Assembly: GCA_951394045.1 (NCBI GenBank)
Contig: OX595994.1
Span: 1,054,001-1,118,000 of the forward strand
Reading direction: 5' to 3'
DNA: 64,000 bases
Source of the DNA: Nitzschia sp. DOCU1
Taxonomy: Eukaryota > Bacillariophyta > Bacillariophyceae > Bacillariales > Bacillariaceae
A program made the position numbers and the translations under genes. Under the pieces are notes generated by a model. That model saw only the letters and a list, made by a program, of their open reading frames with translations, did no database searches and was not told the origin of the DNA. Positions 18,509 through 29,770 of this stretch are shown here, piece after piece (position 1 is the first letter of the stretch; every line of letters starts with the position of its first letter).

Positions 18509-20203
18509 TTATCGACGTCTTCTTCTTCGTCCTCCCTTGCTGCCCTTGCTGCCTTTTCCCTTGCCTTTGCCTTCACTTCCACCGGCATTGCCTTCGTCGA
18601 CCTGGTCTCCAACTTCTTCGCCGTCGTCTCCATCGACCTGTCCATCATCGCCTCCCTTGCCCTTGCCCTTGCCCTTTCCTCCCTTGCCCTTACCCGGCAT
18701 CTTGGGCTACAGCGGATGGTCGAATAGGCGACATCAACAGTCAGTTCAAGCCATTATGGCAACGCGATGCTCTGTATCAGAAAATGGAAGACGTACCTCA
18801 TCAATTTCTCTTAATTCAACGCACTCTTGCACATTCGGAATTCCCAGCTGTTCTATGACGTTGTTGTACTCCAACCGGACTTCCTCCTCCGACGGGAGCC
18901 CTGGAAGAAGACAGTCGAGTTCTTGATCGACGGCACTGCCTTTGCCGCTGCCTTTACCAAGGCCACGTCGACCATTGATACCCAATCCATTCAAATCGTT
19001 GCCCAATGTAAACTGTTGCTGACAGAATGCACAAATGCCTGTACTTTGAATATTAAAACTCAACTGAAGCTGAAGATTTCGGCGGAGTTCCACCTCTTGG
19101 AAACTAAGTCTTCGCCCGCTCGAGGGGTCCATGATGAAGGACTTTGTCATCCTGATGTCGGTGGCATATCGATCAGCCACCTTGTTATAGGCCATTGTAA
19201 GCGCGCCGACGGCATCCTCGATACCAAGTTCGGATTCCATGAGGACATCGTAAAGTGAGCTGAAGTAGCTGGTAAATTCGCCGCTGAAATCACCCGCTGG
19301 CTCGACGGGCGGACAGGTTGCCCTCATGCTCTTGCTGCTCTTCGAAGACTTTGTGCTCTTCGACGGATAACCGGAGTATGAATACCCGGACGACGACTTC
19401 GTACTTTTCGTTGAATACCCGGAGTTTGAATTCCCGGAGTACGAATACCCGGGGTCTGAGTTCCCTGAGTACGAATACCCGGCGTTTGAATTCCCGGATG
19501 ACGAATACGAGTACCCGGACTTGCTACCCTTGCTGTTACTTGCTTTGGACGACTTGCTTGCTTTGGATGACTTGCTTACTTGGGGAGGATGGGTCATCAT
19601 GGGGGGGCCAACTTCGTCCAACGAAACGACGTCTGTGATGCGCATGTCCATAGCGTTGATACGATTGTCATATGCGACACGTAGCTCTTCTTCGGTCGGT
19701 AACACGGCGAGGGGTTCCTCTTCGACTGGGCTGGACTTGCTGCTCTTGGAGCTTCTGGTCCTTCGACCCGGTCGTTGACCAAGTTGCAAGGTAAAGGTAG
19801 AGTCGCTGCGGCATCCAAGACAATTTCCGATAGCAATGATAAAAGCATTGAGGTCGCTGTTTTGAAGATTTCGGATCTCTTCCTCGGTGAGCTTGCGACG
19901 AGTGCCCACTTCAAGAACTTCGACTTTCTCCATTCTTCTGTCAAAGGGATCATCAAAGCCTTCTTTGACCAAGTCATTGTAAGAACTGGCTAAGGTTTGA
20001 ACTGCAAGGGCAATATCAGGATTTGCTGCACCGGTTGTAGCATAGCCGATATCAAAATATGACTCAAAAGTAACACGTTCATTTGCACGTCGTTCCTCTC
20101 TTCTGCTGGCATTGCTGCCGGTTCGACCAGACCGCAATGTCGATGCAGCGGGCGCAACTTCGGTAGCAAGAAGTGCGAGCGATATGAGGATGGAACTCTT
20201 CAT
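18509..20203 (-). CDS. Silaffin-like secreted biosilica-associated protein candidate, two exons
   Basis: Exon 1 is 20203-18797. A GTACGT donor at 18796 leads to an acceptor near 18707 (or 18701), and exon 2 runs to 18509, giving about 534 residues. A signal peptide is clear (MKSSILISLALLATEVAPAA). Two homologous domains (about 40-215 and 298-469) share F..YF...Y, an [RK]RKL/RRN..LQ step, a C-x2-C pair (CLGC, CAFC), and LP[ST]EEE[LV]R..Y.N.I before an acidic end. Between them lies a linker of about 75 residues made of SKSSKASK-type Ser/Lys runs and GYSYSGNS repeats, including SGYSTKSTKSS, which closely resembles the Lys/Ser/Tyr repeats of silaffins (SGYSTKKSGS in Cylindrotheca silaffin-1). Exon 2 encodes a Lys/Gly-rich tail with an acidic insert ending in six arginines. 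Silaffins are modified at Lys and Ser and help precipitate silica in the cell wall. The role here is inferred from composition, not shown. Confidence 0.78.
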
Positions 20204-21495
20204 GGTGATTCAAAGGTGATGGCTTTGGAAAGTGTGCTCCTCAGCAAAAAAGTGAAGATTGTTGTCCTTGTCCCATTCCTGAGGGCCCAAGGCGGCGCAC
20301 ATGATTTTCAATTTCTTGGAGGGACCCGAGCGTTTTGAAGGATCTTGTTTCGGGTGGCAGGAACTGTGGCTCGGCGGGCTCGGAAAGCGACTGCGGTCAC
20401 AAAGTATGATACAGCATAACATGTTCTTGTCGCAGATCCAAATGAAATGTGCCCTTGGGCTTGGCCGGCTACAATAAGTAACTTTCTTTTTGGCGGCAAA
20501 GATTTGTATCACCGGCATCCGGGGCTTTGCTATGATAGAGGCGCGCGGGAACATGGGAGCTTCAAATCACAACGGGATCCCCATTGCTACTCATGGTCCA
20601 ATACACACACCGATGGATCTGTTCTGGACCGCCGACTGTGACCAAGGAACATTCCCATGATTGGATGGAAATGCATATAGAACCCCAAGTCGGAAGGAGA
20701 GTCGTGATAAGAAGTGGCGCTCGGCATCATTCGTTATTGCACTCTGTGGAGCAATAGAACGAGCAATCATAGAGAGCCGGCACTCCTAATAGTACCCGCG
20801 GCATCGTAGATGTTGATGGCACAAGTACAGCACGGCGTCTCTAACAGTATGGATTGGTGAAATGGATGATGAGGATAAAATGAAATATAGAGGGTAGTGT
20901 AATACTTCGGAGCAGTAGAGTTGCGAGGGCGTGGATCTCACTATGATGGTTATGTACTAGCAGCTGGTGTCTTAGTCCAATCGTGGTCCTGTACTATGAT
21001 GTGCACAAGAATGAAAGTACTAGATTGTAACTTAAAACACGCTTCCCTCTACGATACTATTGCGATTAGGTCTACCTGGTTCCATATTTGTCCTGTTTTT
21101 CTCTTACTATAGTACTCCCTCTCTAGCATACTGTAGAGCTTGAAATCCCGTCGGTAACGAAAAGCAAGCAAATGACGCATCCGACTACACCGCCTTATTT
21201 CGGGGGAGGGGCATTGCTTTGAGGGTGGGGACGAAATTGCAGTCACATGAGAAGGACGTGCGAGCGCGAGAAGAACCGCGACGCATTTCAATCGGCCAAT
21301 CACAGCGCACGGATCTTTGAGATTTCACACCCATCGAAGCCAGAGGCGAAGGAGTGCGAGCGAACTTATTCCTTCATCTTCCCAAGAAGACAGCCCGCCG
21401 CCATCGACGCTCCTTCGCCTTTCGGTCGGTTGTGGCATTCTCGTCCCTATCTTGTGTTGTTTGACTAATACACCATTCAACATTGAACTTTGACC
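20204..21495. other. Divergent intergenic region of 1.3 kb
   Basis: This lies between the silaffin-like gene (minus) and AcnB (plus), so it should hold two promoters. A 345-bp minus-strand frame at 20210-20554 has no protein-like features and I do not call it. No repeats were noted. Confidence 0.5.
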
Positions 21496-24252
21496 ATGAC
21501 GATGTTGTCATCTCGTTTGACACACGGCCTACGCCGGGCTTCGTTGGTGAAGCGAAGCATGGTGGGTGCTTTTGCGACCCGAGCCATGTCCTCGTCGTTC
21601 TTGGAATCGTACGATGCCCACGTTGCTGAGCGTGCAGCCATGGCCAAGGGCTTTGGAGTCGCCCCCAAGCCCTTGGATGCTGCGCAAGCGAGTCAGGTGA
21701 TCCAGGAATTGAAGGAAGATGGCAAGAACGACCGCCTTTTGGAATTGCTAGTTCACCGCGTTCCTCCTGGCGTCGATGAGGCGGCTTATGTTAAGGCCAC
21801 CTGGTTGTCGGCGTTGGCCAAGGGAATCGAGACGCACCCCTCTATTTCTCGTCTTTACGCTGTGGAACTCCTTGGAACCATGCAAGGAGGCTACAACGTT
21901 AATACTTTGGTCGAATTGTTGAAGGATCCCGACGCGGCGGTTGCCGATGCAGCTGGCAAGGAACTTTCTCACACTTTGCTCATCTTTGACGCCTTTTATG
22001 ACATTGAGGCGGCTGCCAAGCAAGGAAGTGCTGCTGCTCAAAAGGTTCTGGAATCCTGGGCTGCCGCTGAGTGGTTCTTGAAGAAGCCTGAAGTGCCTGA
22101 CGCGATGACCGCCACTGTGTTCAAGGTGACTGGAGAGACAAACACTGACGATTTGTCTCCTGCTCAAGACGCCTGGTCGCGACCCGATGTTCCGCTTCAC
22201 GCCGTGGCTATGCTCAAGAATGCCCGCGACGGAATCATTCCGGAATTGGACGGAGAAATCGGCCCCCTGGGTCAGTTGGCTGAACTCAAAAAGCTTGGAC
22301 ATCCCCTGGCTTACGTCGGTGATGTCGTCGGAACTGGATCAAGTCGTAAATCGGCCACCAACTCTGTCCTCTGGCACATGGGAGACGATATCCCTTACGT
22401 CCCTAACATGCGTGCTGGTGGTTTGTGCTTGGGCGGTAAGATTGCCCCTATTTTCTTCAATACCATGGAAGACGCTGGTGCTTTGCCCATTGAACTCGAC
22501 GTTGGTGACATGAACATGGGCGATGTCATCACCGTCCATCCTCATGAAGGAAAAGTCACAAAGAATGGCTCTGTCCTCACCGAATTCGAACTCAAGACTA
22601 ACGTTATCTTGGATGAAGTCCGCGCCGGTGGACGTATTCCTCTTATTATTGGACGTGGACTTACTTCCAAGGCGCGCATGGCCTTGGGTAAGGGCGAAGC
22701 TGTTGATGACATTTTCCGCATGCCAGCTCCTCCTTCTGGTGCCAAGCCCAAGGGATTCACTTTGGCGCAAAAGATGGTCGGAAAGGCTTGCGGTATGTCC
22801 AACGGCGAGGGTGTCATTCCGGGACAATACTGCGAACCTAAGATGACGACCGTCGGATCTCAAGATACCACTGGACCCATGACTCGTGACGAATTGAAGA
22901 GTTTGGCCTGTTTGGGTTTCTCTGCCGACTTGGTCATGCAATCTTTCTGCCACACTGCGGCCTACCCAAAGCCTGTTGACGTTGTCACTCACCACACGTT
23001 GCCCGATTTCATCCGCACTCGTGGTGGAGTTTCGTTGCGACCTGGTGACGGTATCATCCACTCTTGGTTGAACCGCATGTTGCTCCCTGATACCGTCGGT
23101 ACTGGTGGTGACTCTCACACTCGCTTCCCCATTGGTATTTCGTTCCCTGCTGGTTCGGGTCTCGTTGCCTTTGGAGCTGCCACCGGTATCATGCCTCTTG
23201 ACATGCCTGAGTCCGTTTTGGTTCGCTTCAAGGGAACCATGCAACCTGGAATTACCTTGCGTGACTTGGTTCAAGCCATTCCTTACACTGCCCTTAAAAT
23301 GGGTCTTTTGACGACCGAGAAGAAGGGAAAGAAGAACATTTTCTCTGGCCGAATTTTGGAAATTGAGGGTCTTCCAGATTTGAAGTGCGAGCAAGCCTTT
23401 GAGTTGTCTGATGCATCTGCTGAACGATCTGCCGCTGGTTGCACCATCAAACTGAACAAGGAGCCCATCATTGAGTACCTCAACTCTAACGTTGTCATGC
23501 TCAAGTGGATGATTGCCGAGGGATATGGCGACGCCCGCACTTTGGAGCGACGAATTGCCCGCATGCAAGAGTGGTTGGCAAACCCCGTTCTGATGGAAGC
23601 CGATCCAAAGGCCGAATACGCTCAAGTCATCGAAATCAACCTGGATGAACTCAAGGAGCCTGTCTTGGCCCTCCCGAACGACCCCGATGCCTCTGCCTTG
23701 TTGAGCGAAGTTGCCGGAACTCATGTCGACGAAGTCTTTATTGGATCATGCATGACGAACATTGGTCATTTCCGTGCCGCTGGAAAGTTGTTGAGCAAGA
23801 TGACTACCCCTATCCCTACCCGCCTATGGATCGCACCTCCCACCAAGATGGACGAAGCCCAATTGATCGAAGAAGGATACTACAGCACTTTTGGCGTGGC
23901 AGGTGCCAGAACGGAAATGCCCGGTTGCTCTTTGTGCATGGGTAACCAAGCCCGTGTCGCTCCTGGATGCACTACTGTGTCTACCAGTACCCGAAACTTC
24001 CCCAACCGATTGGGACAAGGGGCCAATGTCTTCTTGGCTAGTGCCGAACTAGCTGCTGTTGCCGCTATTGAAGGAAAGCTCCCCACTGTCGAGGAGTACA
24101 TGAAGTACATGGACCAAGTCAATGCCACTGCTGCCGATACCTACCGATACTTGAACTTTGACGAGCTTCCTGAATTTGTCAAGCGTGCTGACACGGTTGA
24201 GATTAGCGCTGAGATGAAGGCGGCTGCACACAAGCTTTCTGCCGGAAACTAA
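21496..24252 (+). CDS. acnB: Aconitate hydratase B (bacterial-type), mitochondrial
   Basis: An uninterrupted gene of 918 residues; ATGs at 21496 and 21502 are both possible starts. The first 35 residues are an amphipathic, Arg/Ser-rich mitochondrial leader ([19 protein letters not shown]). Next come the HEAT-like helical domain special to AcnB (about 40-165), the swivelling domain 4 with [13 protein letters not shown] and [12 protein letters not shown], and then the catalytic domains with GDSHTRFP. The [4Fe-4S] ligands are the Cys of IGSCMTN (about 747) and the C-x2-C of GCSLCMGN (about 807-810). The enzyme interconverts citrate and isocitrate in the TCA cycle. AcnB is a bacterial form, unlike the mitochondrial aconitase of animals and fungi, so it points to transfer from bacteria early in the lineage. 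Codon use is strongly biased to C-ending and GGA/CGT/AAG-type codons, as expected for high expression. Confidence 0.97.
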   Translation: MTMLSSRLTHGLRRASLVKRSMVGAFATRAMSSSFLESYDAHVAERAAMAKGFGVAPKPLDAAQASQVIQELKEDGKNDRLLELLVHRVPPGVDEAAYVKATWLSALAKGIETHPSISRLYAVELLGTMQGGYNVNTLVELLKDPDAAVADAAGKELSHTLLIFDAFYDIEAAAKQGSAAAQKVLESWAAAEWFLKKPEVPDAMTATVFKVTGETNTDDLSPAQDAWSRPDVPLHAVAMLKNARDGIIPELDGEIGPLGQLAELKKLGHPLAYVGDVVGTGSSRKSATNSVLWHMGDDIPYVPNMRAGGLCLGGKIAPIFFNTMEDAGALPIELDVGDMNMGDVITVHPHEGKVTKNGSVLTEFELKTNVILDEVRAGGRIPLIIGRGLTSKARMALGKGEAVDDIFRMPAPPSGAKPKGFTLAQKMVGKACGMSNGEGVIPGQYCEPKMTTVGSQDTTGPMTRDELKSLACLGFSADLVMQSFCHTAAYPKPVDVVTHHTLPDFIRTRGGVSLRPGDGIIHSWLNRMLLPDTVGTGGDSHTRFPIGISFPAGSGLVAFGAATGIMPLDMPESVLVRFKGTMQPGITLRDLVQAIPYTALKMGLLTTEKKGKKNIFSGRILEIEGLPDLKCEQAFELSDASAERSAAGCTIKLNKEPIIEYLNSNVVMLKWMIAEGYGDARTLERRIARMQEWLANPVLMEADPKAEYAQVIEINLDELKEPVLALPNDPDASALLSEVAGTHVDEVFIGSCMTNIGHFRAAGKLLSKMTTPIPTRLWIAPPTKMDEAQLIEEGYYSTFGVAGARTEMPGCSLCMGNQARVAPGCTTVSTSTRNFPNRLGQGANVFLASAELAAVAAIEGKLPTVEEYMKYMDQVNATAADTYRYLNFDELPEFVKRADTVEISAEMKAAAHKLSAGN

Positions 24253-24845
24253 GGACGCACTCTCGTTTCCCTTTTGAATAATTTTCACGTCGTCAGCATT
24301 TCAGAGGAACGTAAACACTCTACTACTAGCTAGAGAATGGATTATTGTACAACTCTACAGTCTTTCGCCTTTGTTGAGCATGCTTCGGCCGAATTCGACT
24401 TGGCTTGTGTGCGCCGAAGGAATCGAATAGTCATCCTCCACAACCTCCTTTTCGCTAGTCCTTCTAGTATCGTTACAAATCTGCTGTGATGCCAGGAACT
24501 CACGGAGTAGCAAGCGAGCACAACTATTCTATCTATTGGCGTTGATCATGCTGCAATTGGGACAGCGAAGGCGAGGAACCGGTGCTTCCGAACTCACTGT
24601 CGTTGTCGCGCCGAGATTTCGTGCAGACACCAGCCTACCGGAGTGTACTCAGTTGATTCGTATGTAGATTGGTTACTGACGTCCACGTGGCAAAATCTGC
24701 CTCCGACCCGCCGTGCTATGGATACGCGGAACGAACAACAGCACGATGGCGCCATATCGGAACAGCAACGAAAGCAAACACCCCAGATTTTCACTCAAAC
24801 CCCTCTCAATATCACTCGTTCCAACGCATTGTCTCATCTACAATC
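24253..24845. other. Intergenic, 3' flank of AcnB and 5' flank of the SUMO ligase
   Basis: No gene is seen. TGACGTCCACGTGG at 24677-24690 combines half of a CRE with an E/G-box (CACGTG) about 160 bp upstream of the next start. Confidence 0.5.
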
Positions 24846-25625
24846 ATGGCTCCTCGCTTGTCTCAACACCGTGGCGCCGAGAATTCGGTAGAGTTTTTAC
24901 TGGAGACTATGGTCAAAAAGGACTACAGTGGGAGCTTGCGGCAAAACAATGAAGCCGTCCAGGCGATTGCTCAGACTCTTGCACATGAAGGCGCCTTGGA
25001 CAATCTCTTGGAAGCATCCAAGCTGGAAGAATATCGTGATTCTGTCAAGAAACTCGCAGCACGAAATGTCGAAAGCGACCGGCAAGTGAGAGCCTACGTA
25101 CAAGCGCTCAAGATGATCCAACAGCAGCAAGACAATGCTGACACGTCGGTGGATTACTCCAAGATGCTCAAGGAAAACATTGGCAGGGTCCAAAAGGAGA
25201 TCACCAAGAACTCGGTTGAAATTCATCAAGAAGAAATGTATAGGAAGGTCATGGATGTGCTCAACGAACCAGGCGCCGGCAGCGCCAATGCGGAGGACGA
25301 CGATATTGCGGTCATTCCTACTCAAGGCGGCGGAAACAATTTGAAATGCCCCATCACCACCATGCTTATGGAGAACCCTTACCGCAACAAGGTTTGTGGC
25401 CATACCTATGAGTATGACGCCATTTTGAACCACTTACGCAAAGATCGTCGGGGAAGATGTCCCGTGGCTGGCTGCAACTGTCAAAATATCACGGAAGCGC
25501 AGCTCGAGAAGGATGCGCGTACGGCAAACCTAATTCGTCGTGAAAAGGTTCGTCGACAGCGTGCTCAGGACCTTCAGAGAGCTACTCAAGATACTATTGA
25601 TATGGATGAAGAGGACGACGAATAA
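24846..25625 (+). CDS. E3 SUMO-protein ligase NSE2/MMS21-like (SP-RING)
   Basis: An intronless gene of 259 residues; the ATG at 24846 is the first in frame, although the frame stays open upstream without a start. The N-terminal two thirds are helical and charged, as in NSE2, where this part binds the SMC5 arm. The SP-RING is at about 168-215: LKCPITTMLMENPYRNKVCGH, then a Tyr-rich helix, then RCPVAGC. The ligands are Cys, Cys-Gly-His and the C-x4-C pair, with the spacing of NSE2 (CPIT...NP..N..CGH...C...GC). It would attach SUMO to substrates within the SMC5/6 complex during DNA repair and replication. The C-terminus is acidic (DMDEEDDE). PIAS proteins share the SP-RING but are longer and have other domains. 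Confidence 0.87.
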   Translation: MAPRLSQHRGAENSVEFLLETMVKKDYSGSLRQNNEAVQAIAQTLAHEGALDNLLEASKLEEYRDSVKKLAARNVESDRQVRAYVQALKMIQQQQDNADTSVDYSKMLKENIGRVQKEITKNSVEIHQEEMYRKVMDVLNEPGAGSANAEDDDIAVIPTQGGGNNLKCPITTMLMENPYRNKVCGHTYEYDAILNHLRKDRRGRCPVAGCNCQNITEAQLEKDARTANLIRREKVRRQRAQDLQRATQDTIDMDEEDDE

Positions 25626-25994
25626 GGATTTACTAGTGCTGACCATGAGCCGTGGCGTGATTCGGGATTTGAGACTTGCTTTGTGTGTGCATTATATCGA
25701 ATCAATTGTGTGACGTCCAGACGCCTGTAGTAGCGCTTGACTAAATGGCAGTCGTTGTTCAACAGGAACCGAGACTGCTAGAATGGTGTCGGCGGAGATA
25801 GAGCTTATTTCTCTTGCGATGGATAGCATGAATTGTATCTATGTACGATTAGTATTAAAGTTCTTACGTAGTAGTCGTAGATAGAATCATGGACTTAAAG
25901 TTGGATATTGCTGAAAAGAGAGATCCTCGCCGTAACCTCTCTCTTGCCTCGTCTCTCATCATTGACTCGAACAAATTGAACAGAGGGGAAAGCA
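25626..25994. other. Intergenic, convergent 3' flanks
   Basis: No gene is seen between the SUMO ligase (plus) and the lectin gene (minus). Confidence 0.55.
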
Positions 25995-27590
25995 TTAGTT
26001 GAAGTAGGCACTGCATTTGGCGTACGTGTAGGCTCTGTGATTCCATCCAGAATGTGACAGCAAACGAAAAAATGGTGAGATTATGATGCAAATGCTGTGC
26101 GTAACCAGGAAAGACCATAATACGTACGCGAGGACGGAAGAAACCCCAGTAGGGTCGAAAAGAGACACCAGCTCGGCCGACATTCGAGCAATGTCTTCTG
26201 GATGAAGGGCATTGTAGTCGTACGTGGCAAAGTTCTCAACTGCATCACGAAGGTCTTCTGGAAAGTCCTGTTCGGCCTTGATATCCATGATAGTATTGAT
26301 GTCCTCACACAATTTAGCAAATTGTGATTTCTGGTCGGTCTCGACCCCTTCTTTGGCCGCTCCGCTGGCTCCCGCCGTAGCAACGAACACTGTTTCAAGT
26401 CAAGACAATATAGATGGACGTGGTGAGATGTGAAAGTGCAAGAGGATCACTATAACCACCAACGCCCATCCCGAAAGAGAAGAATACTCACGAGTCAATT
26501 CAAATACCGATTGGATTTGGTCCGAAATCGCTTGGACGCAATTATCCCCATTCGATGCAGCACCCATTCCACAATCAACCATCGATGGAGGCACTTGCCC
26601 CCAGCAAACAGGGCCTGCACCCCAGTAGCCCGGGGAACAAGGATCATAACAAAGTCCACCAGAGTTTTCCTTGCCCGCCGGGCATGTCATGGGTGTCGGG
26701 TCTCCGATAATAATCTGCTTGGCACACGAGGCGAAATCCGGCACTTCGCTCATCCCGGGGAACGAGTTGCAGTCAATGTCGTTCGGAGAGCAAATGCAGC
26801 AAGCGCTGTTGTGGTACCCCTCCGCACACTTGGGGTAAATCACGGCACCCCACCACTCGCAATTTCCCGCGCCATTATCGGACTCGCACCTACCCCAATC
26901 CCAAGCAGGATAGCCCGCTCCACGTCCATAGGCATCACGGCGACAAAACAGGCCTTCATCGCGAAAACCATCTGGGCAGCTTGCATGACAATCGAATCCC
27001 CAGCGGTACATGCCGGCAGGACAAGACGAGTAGCAAAGTAGCCCGATCTTTTCCCTTCCGTCCGGACAACCGTCAGGAATGGTGCCAACGCCCCGCCCGT
27101 ATGCATCCTTCCAGCAAAAGTCGGGAACGTCGCCGCTATTTGTCGACAGGGCTTGAAAGAATCCGCCGGGAAAGTTGAACCTCTGGTTGGCTCCACCGTT
27201 ACAAGGAGACATGTAGAGATTCCCATCGTTATAGTTGTAGTCCAGGCAGTAATCTTTGTAAACCGATTTAACTTCTTTGGTATCTTGGGTGTAGTACCAC
27301 TTCTGATTGGAATTGCCGTGGCAGTCAAAGAAGTAAACGTTGCTGGAGCCCAGATTGTAGTCCATACACGTATTGGGGTGTGAGGTAACCTTGATCTCCG
27401 CTGTTTCGGAATCGTAGTAAAAGTCTTGGTTGCTACCACCGTGGCATTGATACATGATCATGTTCAAAGAATCCTGGTTGTTCACGTCCCAACAAATGCC
27501 GGGTTGCCAGTCCGTTGTCACCTCGGCGCCAAATGCTGCGCCAAACAAAGCGGCAAGAGACATAGTCTTGGTCAAGAATGAGAGTTTCAT
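25995..27590 (-). CDS. Secreted ricin-B-type (beta-trefoil) lectin with Cys-rich region, three exons
   Basis: Exons 27590-26492, 26389-26128 and 26034-25995 (minus) join across introns of 102 and 93 bp (donors GTGAGT and GTACGT) to give 466 residues. The last exon is only 40 bp and supplies the 13-residue tail ending CSAYFN. A signal peptide opens the chain (MKLSFLTKTMSLAALFGAAFG). Residues about 22-145 hold three beta-trefoil repeats of the form C.D......Y..[DQP]C[HN]G..NQ.[FW], the sugar-binding fold of ricin B lectins. There follows a Cys-rich part with repeated 'C..G....G..C...C..G' units and two DAYGRG segments (about 180-360), and then a helical C-terminal domain of about 100 residues that I do not recognise. 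It probably binds glycans at the cell surface or outside the cell. There is no enzymatic chain, so nothing suggests a ricin-like toxin. Confidence 0.82.
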
Positions 27591-28307
27591 CTTGTTTGCC
27601 AACGTTATGAGTTTTTGAAAAAGTAAAAAGGAAAGCACCGAGTCGCAATAATAATCAAAGGCAGAGCGTAAACAATATTTATGAGCTAACTCCTCTTGTG
27701 AACAGAAACAGCCGCATTGACGAGGAATCGCCGCAAGAACAAGAACACGAGGCAGCTGCGATTACTTTCCATGACTGCAGCAGAGCAATCGTGCTTCCGA
27801 GTTTGAGAGAGAATAGAAAACGACCATAACTAGTGGCAGCTGGTGCCGCAAGACGAAATCGCGATTAGGCAGAGGTTCGGATCTTTGCGTCCCTAGCTTC
27901 CACACGTTTCGACGGACTGATCGCGAATAGATGGGGCTGACCAACTTGGTGGACAGACAGACCTCATGGACCTGCCGCCCCGATATCAGAGATATTTAGT
28001 AGAAAGTACGATACAAGGTAGGTCTGTCGGGCTCGCTTCATATGGCTTTTTAAAAGGATTGAATGTATTCATTTCGCTTCAATTAGGGTAATTAGGACTA
28101 ATATAACCGTAAAAAAACGTGTTTTATTAGTAATCGTGAGTCTGACACAAGTATCTATGCTGCAACGGAAGGGAATCATCTAAGTATCCTGATTTCCCGC
28201 GATTCCGCGATCGTATCCCATCATCCGACGAACATTCTGCTCTAAAAGGAGATAGTGCAAGGAAATACAAAACAAAAGACTCGACCCTATCCAGTACTCT
28301 TTCAATC
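27591..28307. other. Divergent intergenic region
   Basis: This lies between the lectin gene (minus) and an ankyrin gene (plus). No gene is seen; it is AT-rich around 28040-28130. Confidence 0.5.
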
Positions 28308-29593
28308 ATGACAACAGGACAAGAACATGAGGAGTTGGAGGAAATTGAAGTCCTTTACAACGACGGAGCTACTCCGTTGTTTCGTGCAATTGAGGAAACA
28401 GAATGGAGAGAAGCGCTTGACATCGCGGAAGACGATCCTGAACAAGTGAGGACATGGGTTCGATCGACTGGAACTGCTAATACCACATTCAAATGGTCTA
28501 TGTGGAAACGCCTTCCGATCCATGAGGTAAGTTTCCTTCCGACCGTGGGCTTTGTGGGAATGTTTGTTCTTGTCTCATTTAAACAAAATCACATTTTCGA
28601 ATGAATGGGATAATTCAGGCATGCCGCCGCCAGGCACCCGCATGGCTTGTATCTGCATTATTTTCGTCGTATCCGGAGTCTGCCTATGAAAAGACTCAAT
28701 TCGGAGAACTCCCCTTGCATCTTGCGGTTGAGAGTGGCGCCGCCCCCGAGGTCGTGAATCTAATCATGGTAGCCAATTGGAGCGCAATCGTCACCGCCGA
28801 CAATTCAGGAAGAATCCCAACAGATATTTTGGACAGAGGAGAGTTGTTGCTTTTGGATGAACACCGTATTGTTCATGAAAGTCTTAGTAGATGTCACAGA
28901 GCCTACACGAATATGCAGAAGGAGGTGGAGAACGAGAGAGCAGAACTCGTACGTACTCACAAACGAGAGTTGTCTTCGGCAAAGCGACAACATCAAGAGA
29001 CTTTGGATAAAGAACACGACATTCAAAATAGTATTCGAAGAGAAGTTGTGGAACTTGAGGCTGGAATCGAAGACATGAAAAAAGTTAGCAATCAGAAAGA
29101 CCACATGATCGAGGAACACAAAGCAGAAATTCAAACATGGACAGAAAAGGCTCAGACGTTGACGACCACGATTGAGTTGCTTCAACAGGAGCTCGCCAAC
29201 GAGAAGAAGAAGATGAGAGTGCTCGCGAAAGAGCTGGAAGAAAAAGGAGACGAGATTTCTGAGCGAGACGAGTTGATTGAGATTCTAACGAATGATCTTC
29301 GAACAGTTTCGACGATGCACGAAGAAGATTTGATGGAGTCCGTTCGGAACGCGGAACGAACGATGCGAGCTATGGTTAGCAGTCAACTTGCTCTTCAAAA
29401 GCAACTTACTGGACAGGCATCCGGAATCAAAGCGCTTCTGTGCGCCAGAGGTATTGACCTTCCTACAGTAGACAGCACGTTCGAGCAAGAAGAGAAGGAG
29501 CATCACGAAGAACCGCTGGACACCCAAGAAGCTGCTAGCGCCCTCGCCGCTGCCGCCATTGCTGCCTTAAAACCCAGTCTCAGTGCGCTATGA
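28308..29593 (+). CDS. Ankyrin-repeat and coiled-coil protein, two exons
   Basis: Exons 28308-28526 and 28619-29593 join across a 92-bp GTAAGT...AG intron in phase 0, giving 397 residues. Residues 20-75 match a module that also occurs twice in the gene ending at 29771: 'LF..I....W..A.......P......W', then a basic-aromatic strand and LPIH. Ankyrin-type helices follow (LPLHLAVESGAAPEVVNLIM, about 120-140). Residues about 165-320 form a long, highly charged coiled coil. The C-terminus is acidic and then Ala-rich. The protein is probably a cytosolic scaffold; no catalytic motif is present. The intron falls exactly inside the first ankyrin helix pair. It is convergent with its paralogue, 177 bp away. 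Confidence 0.78.
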
Positions 29594-29770
29594 GCATCTA
29601 TCTAATGGTTTCTTAAGTGGTAGTAAGTAGACATAAATGCATGTTCTTATTTCCTCCTTTTCTAATTAATAAACAATTATTCCTAATCTAACCTGAATGG
29701 TGTCTTTTACATCAACGCGACCCACGAAAAGAAGTCTTTCTCAACCCAAAAGTAAGGCATCCGCAGCTGA

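Noticed and set aside
22339..23724. 461-codon minus-strand frame inside AcnB
   Set aside because: It is a shadow of the strongly biased AcnB codons; composition is Arg/His/Gln-rich and unlike any family.
25995..27590. Ricin-type toxin
   Set aside because: Only the sugar-binding trefoil fold is present; there is no N-glycosidase chain, so it is a lectin.
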